Source: Streptomyces sp. PKU-EA00015 (GTDB taxonomy: Bacteria; Actinomycetota; Actinomycetes; Streptomycetales; Streptomycetaceae). From it: DNA of 64,000 nucleotides. How positions within the stretch are numbered: the stretch's first letter is position 1; the number at the start of each line of letters is the position of its first letter. The translations under genes were made by a program, and so were the position numbers. Location: positions 186,001-250,000 of the forward strand of contig NZ_JABZEE010000015.1 of the NCBI RefSeq assembly GCF_013387495.1, in the 5' to 3' direction. The notes beneath the pieces are model-generated. The model ran no database searches, was not told where the DNA came from, and saw nothing but the letters and a program-made list of their open reading frames with translations. Positions 57,662-64,000 of the stretch are shown one piece after another.

Positions 57662-57705
57662 CCCGCGAGCACCGCCGTCCCGCCCGGTACGGCGGTGCTC
57701 GCGGG
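57662..57705. terminator. Hairpin 2, strong, just upstream of the HPP gene
   Basis: CCCGCGAGCACCGCCGT (57662-57678) pairs perfectly with 57689-57705 (17 bp) around a 10-nt loop. It ends 42 nt before the HPP gene start, so it could be an attenuator of that gene as well as a terminator. Confidence 0.65.
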
Positions 57706-57747
57706 CACCTGTTCGCTCCGTCCCGCCCACCTGCTGGAGAAGAGTCG

Positions 57748-58293
57748 ATGTCCGACCAAACCGTCGCGGCCACCCCCGCGACACCCGACGCGACGACCAA
57801 GAAGCGACGCTTTTCGAGCCGAGCGCCCCAGCGGCCGGCCCCGGCCGTCGTCGCCGTCGCCACCACAGGTTCCGTGCTCGCCCTGCTCGCCCTCGTCGGG
57901 CTCGGCGTGCTGCTGGACCAGGTATGGCTGATCCCCCCGCTGGCGGCCAGCGCCGCGCTGGTCTTCGGCGCACCCGCCCTTCCCCTGGCCCAGCCGCGGA
58001 GTGTGATCGGCGGTCAGTTGCTCTCCGCGCTCACCGGATTCGCGGTGCTGGCCGCCGCGGGCGATTCCGCCTGGGCCGCGGCCCTGGCCGGCGGCCTGGC
58101 CCTCGGCGTCATGGCCCTCGGTCGCACACCGCACTCGCCCGCCGCCGCCACCGCGGTGATCGTGGTCGCCCAGCAGCCGTCCGCGATGCCGTTCCTGCCG
58201 GTCCTCGCGGGCGCGACCGTCGTCCTGGTCGCCGTCGGCGTACTCGCCGGGCGCACCGGCGTGACACCGCGCTATCCCACCTACTGGTGGTGA
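57748..58293 (+). CDS. HPP family membrane protein
   Basis: The 181-residue protein begins MSDQTVAATPATPDATTKKR and has four membrane helices, for example VVAVATTGSVLALLALVGLG, IPPLAASAALVFGAPALPLA, VIGGQLLSALTGFAVLAAAG and MPFLPVLAGATVVLVAVGVL. The HPP motif appears as RTPHSPAAATAVIV, with HPP here as HSP, and PLAQPRSVIGGQLLSA is the signature near helix 3. Plant and cyanobacterial members transport nitrite; bacterial roles are unclear. GGAGA lies upstream. The PNPOx-family gene follows 37 bp downstream. Confidence 0.85.
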   Translation: MSDQTVAATPATPDATTKKRRFSSRAPQRPAPAVVAVATTGSVLALLALVGLGVLLDQVWLIPPLAASAALVFGAPALPLAQPRSVIGGQLLSALTGFAVLAAAGDSAWAAALAGGLALGVMALGRTPHSPAAATAVIVVAQQPSAMPFLPVLAGATVVLVAVGVLAGRTGVTPRYPTYWW

Positions 58294-58330
58294 CCCCAAC
58301 CATCGGCGCCACCCAGCCCAGGAGACCGCA

Positions 58331-58996
58331 GTGACCAGCCGTTACGCCCAGCTCGCGTTCACCCCCGCCGTCCGCGCCCGGCAGCAGCACCACGGCAGCC
58401 GCACCGCATACGCCCGCATCGAGCAAGGACCGGCACGAGCCGACCGGCTCGGCGACGACGAGGTCGGGTTCATCACCGCCCGAGACAGCTTCTACCTCGC
58501 CAGTACCGGCGAGAGCGGCTGGCCCTACGTGCAGCACCGGGGAGGCCCGCCGGGCTTCCTGCGGGCCGTGGACGCAACCACGCTCGCCTTCGCCGACTTC
58601 CGCGGGAACCGGCAGTACATCACCACCGGCAACCTCCAGGGCAACGACCGGGTGGCCCTCCTGCTCATGGACTATCCCCAGCGCATCCGGCTGAAGATCC
58701 TGGGCACCGCCGTCACCGACGACAACCCCGGCCCCGCCCTCCTGCGGGCCCTGACGCCGGCCGACTACCGTGCCGTCGTGGAACGGGTCGTCCTCATCAC
58801 CGTCGAGGCGTACGACTGGAACTGCCCGCAGCACATCACCCCCCGCTACACACCGCAGGAGATCGAGGACGACCACGCGGACCTGTGCCGGCGCCTGGCC
58901 GAACTCCAGCGGCAGAACGCCGCCCTGCCCCGTCTGAACGAGCGCCTGGCCGAACTCGAGGCCGAGAACACCGCCCTGCGTGCCGCCGTGCAGTGA
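58331..58996 (+). CDS. Pyridoxamine 5'-phosphate oxidase family (FMN-binding) protein with C-terminal coiled coil
   Basis: The 221-residue protein from GTG 58331 (VTSRYAQLAFTPAVRARQQH) has the split-barrel fold features: FYLASTGESGWPYVQHRGGP, AFADFRGNRQYITTGNLQGN and VALLLMDYPQRIRLKILGTA. This group reduces or binds F420/FMN substrates and is often annotated as a pyridoxamine oxidase-like protein. The last 40 residues (DDHADLCRRLAELQRQNAAL and ERLAELEAENTALRAAVQ) form leucine heptads, a likely coiled coil for oligomerisation. It probably forms an operon with the HPP gene. A strong terminator follows. Confidence 0.85.
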   Translation: MTSRYAQLAFTPAVRARQQHHGSRTAYARIEQGPARADRLGDDEVGFITARDSFYLASTGESGWPYVQHRGGPPGFLRAVDATTLAFADFRGNRQYITTGNLQGNDRVALLLMDYPQRIRLKILGTAVTDDNPGPALLRALTPADYRAVVERVVLITVEAYDWNCPQHITPRYTPQEIEDDHADLCRRLAELQRQNAALPRLNERLAELEAENTALRAAVQ

Positions 58997-59010
58997 CACC
59001 GGCACCACCG

Positions 59011-59045
59011 AAGGGGGCTCCGCGCCGACCGCGCGGAGCCCCCTT
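59011..59045 (+). terminator. Strong hairpin terminator after the PNPOx-family gene
   Basis: AAGGGGGCTCCGCGC (59011-59025) pairs perfectly with 59031-59045 around a 5-nt loop, 14 nt after the stop codon. Confidence 0.85.
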
Positions 59046-59272
59046 CCGTCGTGATCGCGCGAAAACTTGTTCACGCCGGCGCCCGGGACGCGCCTCCATC
59101 ACCCGTGCCGATTCCTCGCATCGAACAGGCTCCCGCCAACCGCCCCGGCCGGCAACTAGCTTCATCTGCAGGGCGGCGGCCGACGCACACACCGGCAGCA
59201 GCCCCCACCCACCCTGCACACGCCGACAGGCGCGCGGGTGCGCCCTCACGCAGATCCTGGAAAGGAACCGGT
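59046..59272. other. Intergenic upstream of the haloperoxidase homologue
   Basis: Nothing recognised beyond a GGAAAGGAA ribosome-binding region just before the ATG at 59273. Confidence 0.4.
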
Positions 59273-60697
59273 ATGCCCAAGTCCAGCGGCTCCCGCCGCC
59301 ACGGAAGGAACGCCCTGATAGCGGCGGTCGTCCTCGGCGGCCTCGCTGCCCTCGTCCCGGGCCACGCGGCTGCCACCGACGATGCGCGACCGCCCGGCTA
59401 CGACCACATCAACCCGGTCGAGTCCGTCCCCACCGCGGTCGCCAACAAGAAGGGCCCGGACCACGTCCTGTTCTGGGAGCGGGCCATGCTCCAGGCCACC
59501 CGCGAGGCGGGCGGCATCGCCGGCCCGATCACCCGCGGCGGCGCCCTGCTGAACATCTCCGTCTACGACACCGTCAACTCCATCTACCCGGTCGGCAAGC
59601 CCTACCTCAGCCGCTCCAGCGAGCTGTACGGCCGCTACGGCGCGCTCGACCCGGCGATCGACTACGCCGCGTACACCGCTCTGAAGGAGGCGTTCCCCAC
59701 CGTCAACCTGGACGACGACCTCACCGCGGCCCTCGCGCTTCCCACCTCCGCCACCGCCAGGGACCGAGAGCTCGGCAAGACCCAGGGCACGAAGATCGCC
59801 AAGGCGCTGATCAGTCACAGAGCCAACGACGGCTCGGCGGACACCACCCCGTACGTGCCGAACCTGGCGCCCGGCCACTGGCGTCCGACCACTGCGGGCG
59901 TGCCCGCCGGCGGCCCCAACTGGGGCAAGGTCAAGCCCTGGGTGCTCGCCTCCTCCGACCAGTTCCGCCCGGCCAAGCCCGGCGGCCACGAGACGCCCGA
60001 GGCCCTGCTGTCCAGCGACATCTACGCCGATGCCCTGAACGAGGTGAAGACCCTCGGCAGTGCCGACTCCACCGTACGCACCGCCGACCAGACCCAGATC
60101 GCCCGGTTCTGGGCCAACGACGTCAACGGCAGCTACAAGCCCACCGGCCAGCAGTACGACCACACCCTGGTCGTCCTGAACAAGTACAAGCCCAACGCCG
60201 GCTCCTTCTACACCGGCAAGCTCTTCGGTGTCCTGTCCATCGCCCTCGCGGATGCGGCCATCGTCGCCTGGGACGCCAAGTGGAACAGCGACTTCGACCT
60301 CTGGCGCCCGCAGAGCGCCGTCCAGAACGCCGACAACGACTACAACGCCAAGACCGTCGGCGACCCCAACTGGCTGCCCACGTCCAAGGACGCCAACGGC
60401 GTGCACTTCTCGCCGCCGTTCGCGGCCTACCAGTCCGGGCACTCCACCTTCGGCGCCACCTGGGCCGGGATCATGAAGAACTGGTTCGGGACCGACACCA
60501 TGCCCTACGAGGGCACCACTGACGACCCGAACGCCCGCGGCGTCACCCGGCACGTCAGCTCCTTCAGCTCCGCCGCCGCCGAGAACGCCATCAGCCGCGT
60601 CTACAACGGCGTCCACTTCCGGTTCGACACGGTCGCCGGTGTGAGCGGCGGTCAGAAGGTCTCCGCCTACGTGTGGAACGCCCGCCCGCTGGGCTGA
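59273..60697 (+). CDS. Secreted vanadium-dependent haloperoxidase / PAP2-type phosphatase homologue
   Basis: The 474-residue protein begins MPKSSGSRRHGRNALIAAVV, with a signal peptide ending near ALVPGHAAATDD. The acid phosphatase/haloperoxidase vanadate-binding signature is in order: KWNSDFDLWRPQSAV (Lys and Arg, about residue 336), YQSGHSTFGATWAG (SGH-ST, about residue 388) and ISRVYNGVHFRFDTV (Arg and His, about residue 440). The family includes vanadium chloroperoxidases and related phosphatases. Whether this one halogenates or removes phosphate cannot be decided here. It is monocistronic and bounded by terminators. Confidence 0.9.
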   Translation: MPKSSGSRRHGRNALIAAVVLGGLAALVPGHAAATDDARPPGYDHINPVESVPTAVANKKGPDHVLFWERAMLQATREAGGIAGPITRGGALLNISVYDTVNSIYPVGKPYLSRSSELYGRYGALDPAIDYAAYTALKEAFPTVNLDDDLTAALALPTSATARDRELGKTQGTKIAKALISHRANDGSADTTPYVPNLAPGHWRPTTAGVPAGGPNWGKVKPWVLASSDQFRPAKPGGHETPEALLSSDIYADALNEVKTLGSADSTVRTADQTQIARFWANDVNGSYKPTGQQYDHTLVVLNKYKPNAGSFYTGKLFGVLSIALADAAIVAWDAKWNSDFDLWRPQSAVQNADNDYNAKTVGDPNWLPTSKDANGVHFSPPFAAYQSGHSTFGATWAGIMKNWFGTDTMPYEGTTDDPNARGVTRHVSSFSSAAAENAISRVYNGVHFRFDTVAGVSGGQKVSAYVWNARPLG

Positions 60698-60714
60698 TCC
60701 GCCGTACGCACACG

Positions 60715-60748
60715 GTCCACCCCCGCCACTGCGCCGGCGGGGGTGGAC
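60715..60748 (+). terminator. Hairpin terminator after the haloperoxidase homologue
   Basis: GTCCACCCCCGCC (60715-60727) pairs perfectly with GGCGGGGGTGGAC (60736-60748), with an 8-nt loop, 18 nt after the stop codon. Confidence 0.85.
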
Positions 60749-61129
60749 GTCGTGTTTCCCGCGCCTCCGACGTCCACAGCAACCCCGTCGCCCGGGGGCC
60801 GGCGCCCGGCCGGCCCGCCCGCACGCGTACGGCGCCCAGGCTGTGCTGGCGGCATCCGACACGGCCCGCCCCCGCGCCGTGAACGGCGCACAGAGCCCTC
60901 GCCCGCCGGCGCCGCCTCCGTCTGCCTGCGACGCTCCGGCACAAAGACCATCCGCCGAACCCGGCCCACCGGATACGCAGATCCCGTGCCCACCCGCCAG
61001 TTCGCCTCCCCACCCGCCCCCGGTCGTGACACGCCGGCCTCGCTGTCCCCGGACAGCCAACGCTGACGGTAAAAAGTATGGTTAAATCCAAGGCTAAATC
61101 TGTGCTAGCGTCTGGGGTGGAGGTGGAGT
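60749..61129. other. Intergenic upstream of tap
   Basis: No gene. The last 60 bp are AT-richer and carry the repeats listed separately at 61080-61100. Confidence 0.5.
61080..61111 (+). promoter_or_regulatory. Direct repeats and candidate promoter upstream of tap
   Basis: GGTTAAATC (61080-61088) and GGCTAAATC (61092-61100) are near-identical 9-mers spaced by 12 bp. TAGCGT at 61106-61111 could be a -10 box. The HTH protein Tap or another factor may bind here. Confidence 0.45.
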
Positions 61130-63268
61130 GTGCCGACCGAGGAAGAGCTGTTCGCGGCGGTGGATTCGCTGCTGGAGGACCAGCCGCAGTTGCCGCCGCC
61201 CGCCGAGCGGGCCCGGCTGCGTGAGGCCGCCGGTATCACGCAGGCCCGTCTGGCCGCCGCGCTCAAGTCGACGACGCAGACCGTGAAGAACTGGGAGAGC
61301 GGCCGCTCGGAGCCGCGGCCGCCGCGTCTGCAGGCGTACTTGCGGCTGCTGGAGGGCTGGGCGGCGAAGTACCCCGCGCACGGCGCGACGGCCGCCGCGC
61401 CCGGCCCGGCCGCCATGTCCCAGCCGGAGGTGCCGGTGACGTTCACCGGTCCGGCCGCCTCCGAGGCGGCCGAGACGGAGAGTGCCGCGCCGGTGAAGGC
61501 ACCCGCTGCCCCGGTCGCACCGCAGCGCCCGGTCCGTCCGGCCGCGAGCCCGGCGACGTCGTCGCGGCGTCCGGCTGCGAAGAAGGCCGCCAGGCCCGCC
61601 GTCGACCCGCGCTTCCCGCACGGCCCGCTCGCGGTGCTGGACGGCGACGGCTCCGCGTACGGCACGGGCGGCATCGTGCTCGACTGCCCCGCCACCACGA
61701 TCCCCGAGCTGGTGGAGTGGACGCTGCGCGAGTCGGGGCTCGGCGCACCGAAGCTCAACCGCTACGGCAAGGACAGCGACCCGCTCGTCGTTCTCACCGC
61801 CGCGGCCGCCGTGAAGCTCGGGCTGCCGGAGCGCCTGGAGGGACACGAAGAACGCCGCTCCCTGCGCCTCCCGGAGGACCACCCGGTCGTCAAGCAGGTC
61901 GGACGCGCGAAGTGGCAGCTCACGCAGCGCGGTTTCGGCCCGTGGGCACGGATCTACCGCAAGGCCCAGGGACGCGAACGGCAGTGCGTGCAGCTGGCGA
62001 TCCTGTCCTGGGACGCCCTCGATGAGCGGTCCTGGCCCGGCGTCGCGGACATGGAGCCGGCCGACATCGCCCGCGTCCTTGGCGTCTACGCCGAGCGGGT
62101 CATCACCCCGCGCGGCTCGACGGCCGTCTCCGGGCTGGAGCTGATGACGGCGCTGCGCCCGCCCACGAAGCCGGAACGCGACGAGGAGACCGGCAACTGG
62201 GTATCGGCCTACAACCCGGGCTCGCTGGGGACGGAGCCGACGGACCCGGCGCCGCCGGAGGCCACCGCTGAGCACCCCGTGGTCGTGAACCTTGGCTGGA
62301 AGGGCGGGTTCCTCAATGAGGAGGCGTACCAGTGGGTGCGCGATGTCGACCTGTTGACCGATGAGGAGTGCACGCTGCCGTACGCGGTCGGCCTGGACCT
62401 GAACACCGCCTTTCTCGCCGCCGCGGCCCGCCTGGTCGTCGGCCTGTCCGCACCCGACCACTTCCACACCCCGAAGTTCAACCCGAAGATCCCCGGCTCC
62501 TGGCTGGTCGACCTGTCCCACATCGAGCTGGACCGCCGCCTGCCGTCGCCGTTCACGCCGGACGGCGAGCGCCCGACGGGACCTGCCTGGTACCAGACGC
62601 ACACCGTCGCCTACGCGGCGGAGCTCGGCTACGACGTCCACCCGATCGAGGCGTACCTGCGCCGGGAGACCGGCGCCTACCTGGACCCGTGGCACGACCG
62701 GCTCAAGACCGCCTACGTCGACACCCTCGCCGACCTCGGCGTCACCCGGGACCTGGACGACCGGCAGTTCCTGGCCGCGATGGAGCGGCACCAGGACGTC
62801 GACCCTGCCCTGGCCGCGGTCCTCGCGGCGATCAAGGCGACGGTGAAGGGCGGCGTGGGCAAGCTCCGCGAGCGCCCGCAGGGACGGCACTACAAGGAGG
62901 GCGAGCGGTGGCCGGCCCTTCAGCGGCCGACCTGGCGCCCCGACATTCGCGCCGCCGTCATCTCCAAGGCGCGGGTCAACATGCACCGCAAGCTGCGCAA
63001 CATGGCGACGATGACGGGCCTGTACCCGCTCGCCGTGCTGTCCGACTGCGTCGTCTACCCGAGCCCCGGCCCCTCCCCGCTGGACTTCCTGCCCTACGCC
63101 GCCTCGGGCAAGCCGCAGCCCGGCGGGTTCCGCCTCGGACCGACGCCGGGCCTGGCGAAGCTGGAGGGCGTCCAGTCGATGCTGTGGGCGGTCGGCCTGA
63201 TGGAGAAGGGCCTCAACCCGGCCCGCCACATCAAGGGCGGCGACGCCGTCCTGGACGAAGGCGAGTGA
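61130..63268 (+). CDS. tap: Telomere-associated protein Tap
   Basis: The 712-residue product from GTG 61130 (MPTEEELFAAVDSLLEDQPQ) resembles Streptomyces Tap. It has an N-terminal XRE-like helix-turn-helix (REAAGITQARLAAALKSTTQ then TVKNWESGRSEPR, residues 30-65), an Ala/Pro-rich linker, and the large C-terminal region with GFGPWARIYRKAQGRERQCV, PYAVGLDLNTAFLAAAARLV and YPLAVLSDCVVYPSPGPSPL. Tap binds the single-stranded 3' overhang of telomeres and recruits Tpg for end-patching of linear replicons. GGAGG-rich sequence precedes the start. tpg follows 4 bp after the stop, the conserved tap-tpg operon. Confidence 0.93.
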   Translation: MPTEEELFAAVDSLLEDQPQLPPPAERARLREAAGITQARLAAALKSTTQTVKNWESGRSEPRPPRLQAYLRLLEGWAAKYPAHGATAAAPGPAAMSQPEVPVTFTGPAASEAAETESAAPVKAPAAPVAPQRPVRPAASPATSSRRPAAKKAARPAVDPRFPHGPLAVLDGDGSAYGTGGIVLDCPATTIPELVEWTLRESGLGAPKLNRYGKDSDPLVVLTAAAAVKLGLPERLEGHEERRSLRLPEDHPVVKQVGRAKWQLTQRGFGPWARIYRKAQGRERQCVQLAILSWDALDERSWPGVADMEPADIARVLGVYAERVITPRGSTAVSGLELMTALRPPTKPERDEETGNWVSAYNPGSLGTEPTDPAPPEATAEHPVVVNLGWKGGFLNEEAYQWVRDVDLLTDEECTLPYAVGLDLNTAFLAAAARLVVGLSAPDHFHTPKFNPKIPGSWLVDLSHIELDRRLPSPFTPDGERPTGPAWYQTHTVAYAAELGYDVHPIEAYLRRETGAYLDPWHDRLKTAYVDTLADLGVTRDLDDRQFLAAMERHQDVDPALAAVLAAIKATVKGGVGKLRERPQGRHYKEGERWPALQRPTWRPDIRAAVISKARVNMHRKLRNMATMTGLYPLAVLSDCVVYPSPGPSPLDFLPYAASGKPQPGGFRLGPTPGLAKLEGVQSMLWAVGLMEKGLNPARHIKGGDAVLDEGE

Positions 63269-63272
63269 CCCG

Positions 63273-63827
63273 GTGGGGGACATCGACGACGCCCTGGAGC
63301 GCGCGGACCAGGAAGCGTTCACCCGCGAACCGCCCAAGGGCCTCCGGGCCCGCATCGACTTCCTGATCAAGCAGCTCAAGACGGCCAAGGCCGTCGCCCA
63401 GGAACTGGGCGTCACCGCCGACTCGGTCAACCGCTACCGGCGCGGCGCCCGCAAGCACCCGCCCAAGGAGATCGCCGACCGGATCGACGCCGCCGTCCGC
63501 GCCCGCTGGCAGCCCCAGGTCCGCAAGCGCCGCCGCCGGCAGGCCGCCGCCACCACCGGCATCACCGTGGAAACGAGGGCCCGGTTCGGCTACACCGCCC
63601 CGATCGGCACGACCGACGACGGCCGGATGCGCCGGCTGACCGTCCACCTCCCCCCGGAGTACGCCAGCCGCCTCTTCGACGCCCAGCAGCAGGGCGCAAG
63701 CGACCAGCAACTGCGGGCCATCGTCGCCGAAGGACTCCAGGAAACCTATTTCAAAGACGGCGGACGCCGCGCCGACAACCTCGAAGTGGAATTCACGGAC
63801 ATCGACTACTTCGACGTTTCCTTTTAA
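63273..63827 (+). CDS. tpg: Telomere terminal protein Tpg
   Basis: The 184-residue protein from GTG 63273 (MGDIDDALERADQEAFTREP) has the length and layout of Streptomyces terminal proteins (about 185 residues). There is an N-terminal helix-turn-helix (LIKQLKTAKAVAQELGVTAD then SVNRYRRGARKHPPKEIADR), a basic stretch RKRRRRQAAATT and the C-terminal region ending TYFKDGGRRADNLEVEFTDI then DYFDVSF. Tpg becomes covalently attached to the 5' ends of telomeres and primes end replication. Its presence with tap places the window on a linear replicon. Confidence 0.94.
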   Translation: MGDIDDALERADQEAFTREPPKGLRARIDFLIKQLKTAKAVAQELGVTADSVNRYRRGARKHPPKEIADRIDAAVRARWQPQVRKRRRRQAAATTGITVETRARFGYTAPIGTTDDGRMRRLTVHLPPEYASRLFDAQQQGASDQQLRAIVAEGLQETYFKDGGRRADNLEVEFTDIDYFDVSF

Positions 63828-63929
63828 GAGCGGAAGTGGAAGAGCCCGGATGTCCGCAACATCGGCTGCCAGATCAACTGCACGCCCAGGCCCTCGCTCG
63901 CACCCTGACCTGTAGGAGGGATCTTCCGT

Positions 63930-64000
63930 ATGCCCGCATCCACGGCCACTCCCCGCGCGTACCGTGGCGGTACGACCCGCCGCCGGGAGGACCAGCCGAT
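63930..64000 (+). CDS. Start of an unidentified gene, partial (runs off the right edge)
   Basis: A TAGGAGGG box lies 11 nt before an ATG at 63930, from which MPASTATPRAYRGGTTRRRE continues to the window end. Only 23 residues are visible, so no family can be assigned. A 17-bp inverted repeat, CGTACCGTGGCGGTACG (63958-63974), lies inside the frame. Confidence 0.5.
   Translation, partial: MPASTATPRAYRGGTTRRREDQP

Larger units (their letters stand above)
57401..57747. other. Intergenic region with two consecutive hairpins
   Basis: No gene. Hairpins at 57622-57651 and 57662-57705 lie between the AhpD-like gene and the HPP-family gene. Confidence 0.5.

Noticed and set aside
61094..63430. 778-codon minus-strand frame opposite tap
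   Set aside because: Antisense shadow; the plus strand encodes Tap with ribosome site and tpg partner.
63958..63974. Telomeric palindrome at the right edge
   Set aside because: A single 7-bp-arm inverted repeat inside an apparent coding start is not the multi-palindrome structure of Streptomyces telomeres.

Overview
The window is about 64 kb of very GC-rich actinobacterial DNA. Codon use, GGAGG-type ribosome binding sites, GTG starts, ATGA gene overlaps and the families present all point to Streptomyces or a close relative. The strongest placement marker is the tap-tpg pair at 61130-63827, which encodes the telomere-associated protein and the telomere terminal protein that cap linear Streptomyces replicons. 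The window is therefore probably in the arm of a linear chromosome or on a linear plasmid. Decayed transposases and gene fragments between intact accessory operons fit that. No rRNA, tRNA, CRISPR array or telomere end was recognised.

Layout. 1-2.5 kb: DUF3237 and SnoaL-like genes divergent from a TetR gene. 2.5-4.6 kb: beta-carbonic anhydrase and SulP transporter operon. 4.8-9.3 kb: DinB-like protein, acetyltransferase, frameshifted NUDIX gene and an unrecognised 558-residue protein, with an IS5-family remnant. 9.4-22.8 kb: a metabolic island with acyl-CoA carboxylase beta and epsilon subunits, an ATPase-fold regulator, two paralogous MFS transporters, a nitrate-sensor-type histidine kinase coupled to a LivJ-like lipoprotein, an FCD-type GntR regulator and 5-oxoprolinase genes pxpABC. 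Four copies of a palindrome close to GGATCGTTCAACGATCC lie in its promoter regions and suggest one GntR regulon. A deleted, frameshifted DUF1445 (YcsI) gene sits just before pxpA.

23-27.3 kb: a small unknown protein, TetR, and an overlapping patatin / Baeyer-Villiger-type monooxygenase operon ending in a truncated SDR gene. 27.3-35.3 kb: mixed intact genes (ferredoxin, SMI1/KNR4, alpha/beta hydrolase, VOC, double YciI) among remnants of IS5, ISL3 and IS481 transposases, helicase-associated domains, an S66 peptidase, a SpoIIE-type phosphatase and an ABC substrate-binding protein.

35.3-42.0 kb: a minus-strand cluster encoding a sugar phosphate cyclase (2-epi-5-epi-valiolone synthase type), SDR, GMC oxidoreductase, Gfo/Idh/MocA oxidoreductase, MFS exporter or importer and HAD phosphatase. 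This is a candidate C7-cyclitol pathway. 43.3-47.7 kb: an unknown 437-residue protein, an RNase J and a truncated maltokinase N-cap domain protein. 47.8-54.9 kb: a minus-strand operon of cupin, cobalamin-binding mutase S subunit, mutase E-like subunit, FAD/NAD(P)-binding oxidoreductase and acyl-CoA ligase, preceded by a LysR gene and an unusual leader with nested inverted repeats. 55.5-60.7 kb: DoxX-like protein, CGNR regulator divergent from an AhpD-like gene, HPP-family protein, flavin-binding protein and a vanadium haloperoxidase homologue. 61.1-64 kb: tap, tpg and the start of another gene.

The most notable candidates are the sugar phosphate cyclase cluster, the B12-mutase operon with its leader, and the GntR palindrome regulon. 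All identifications come from reading sequence; no database search was run.
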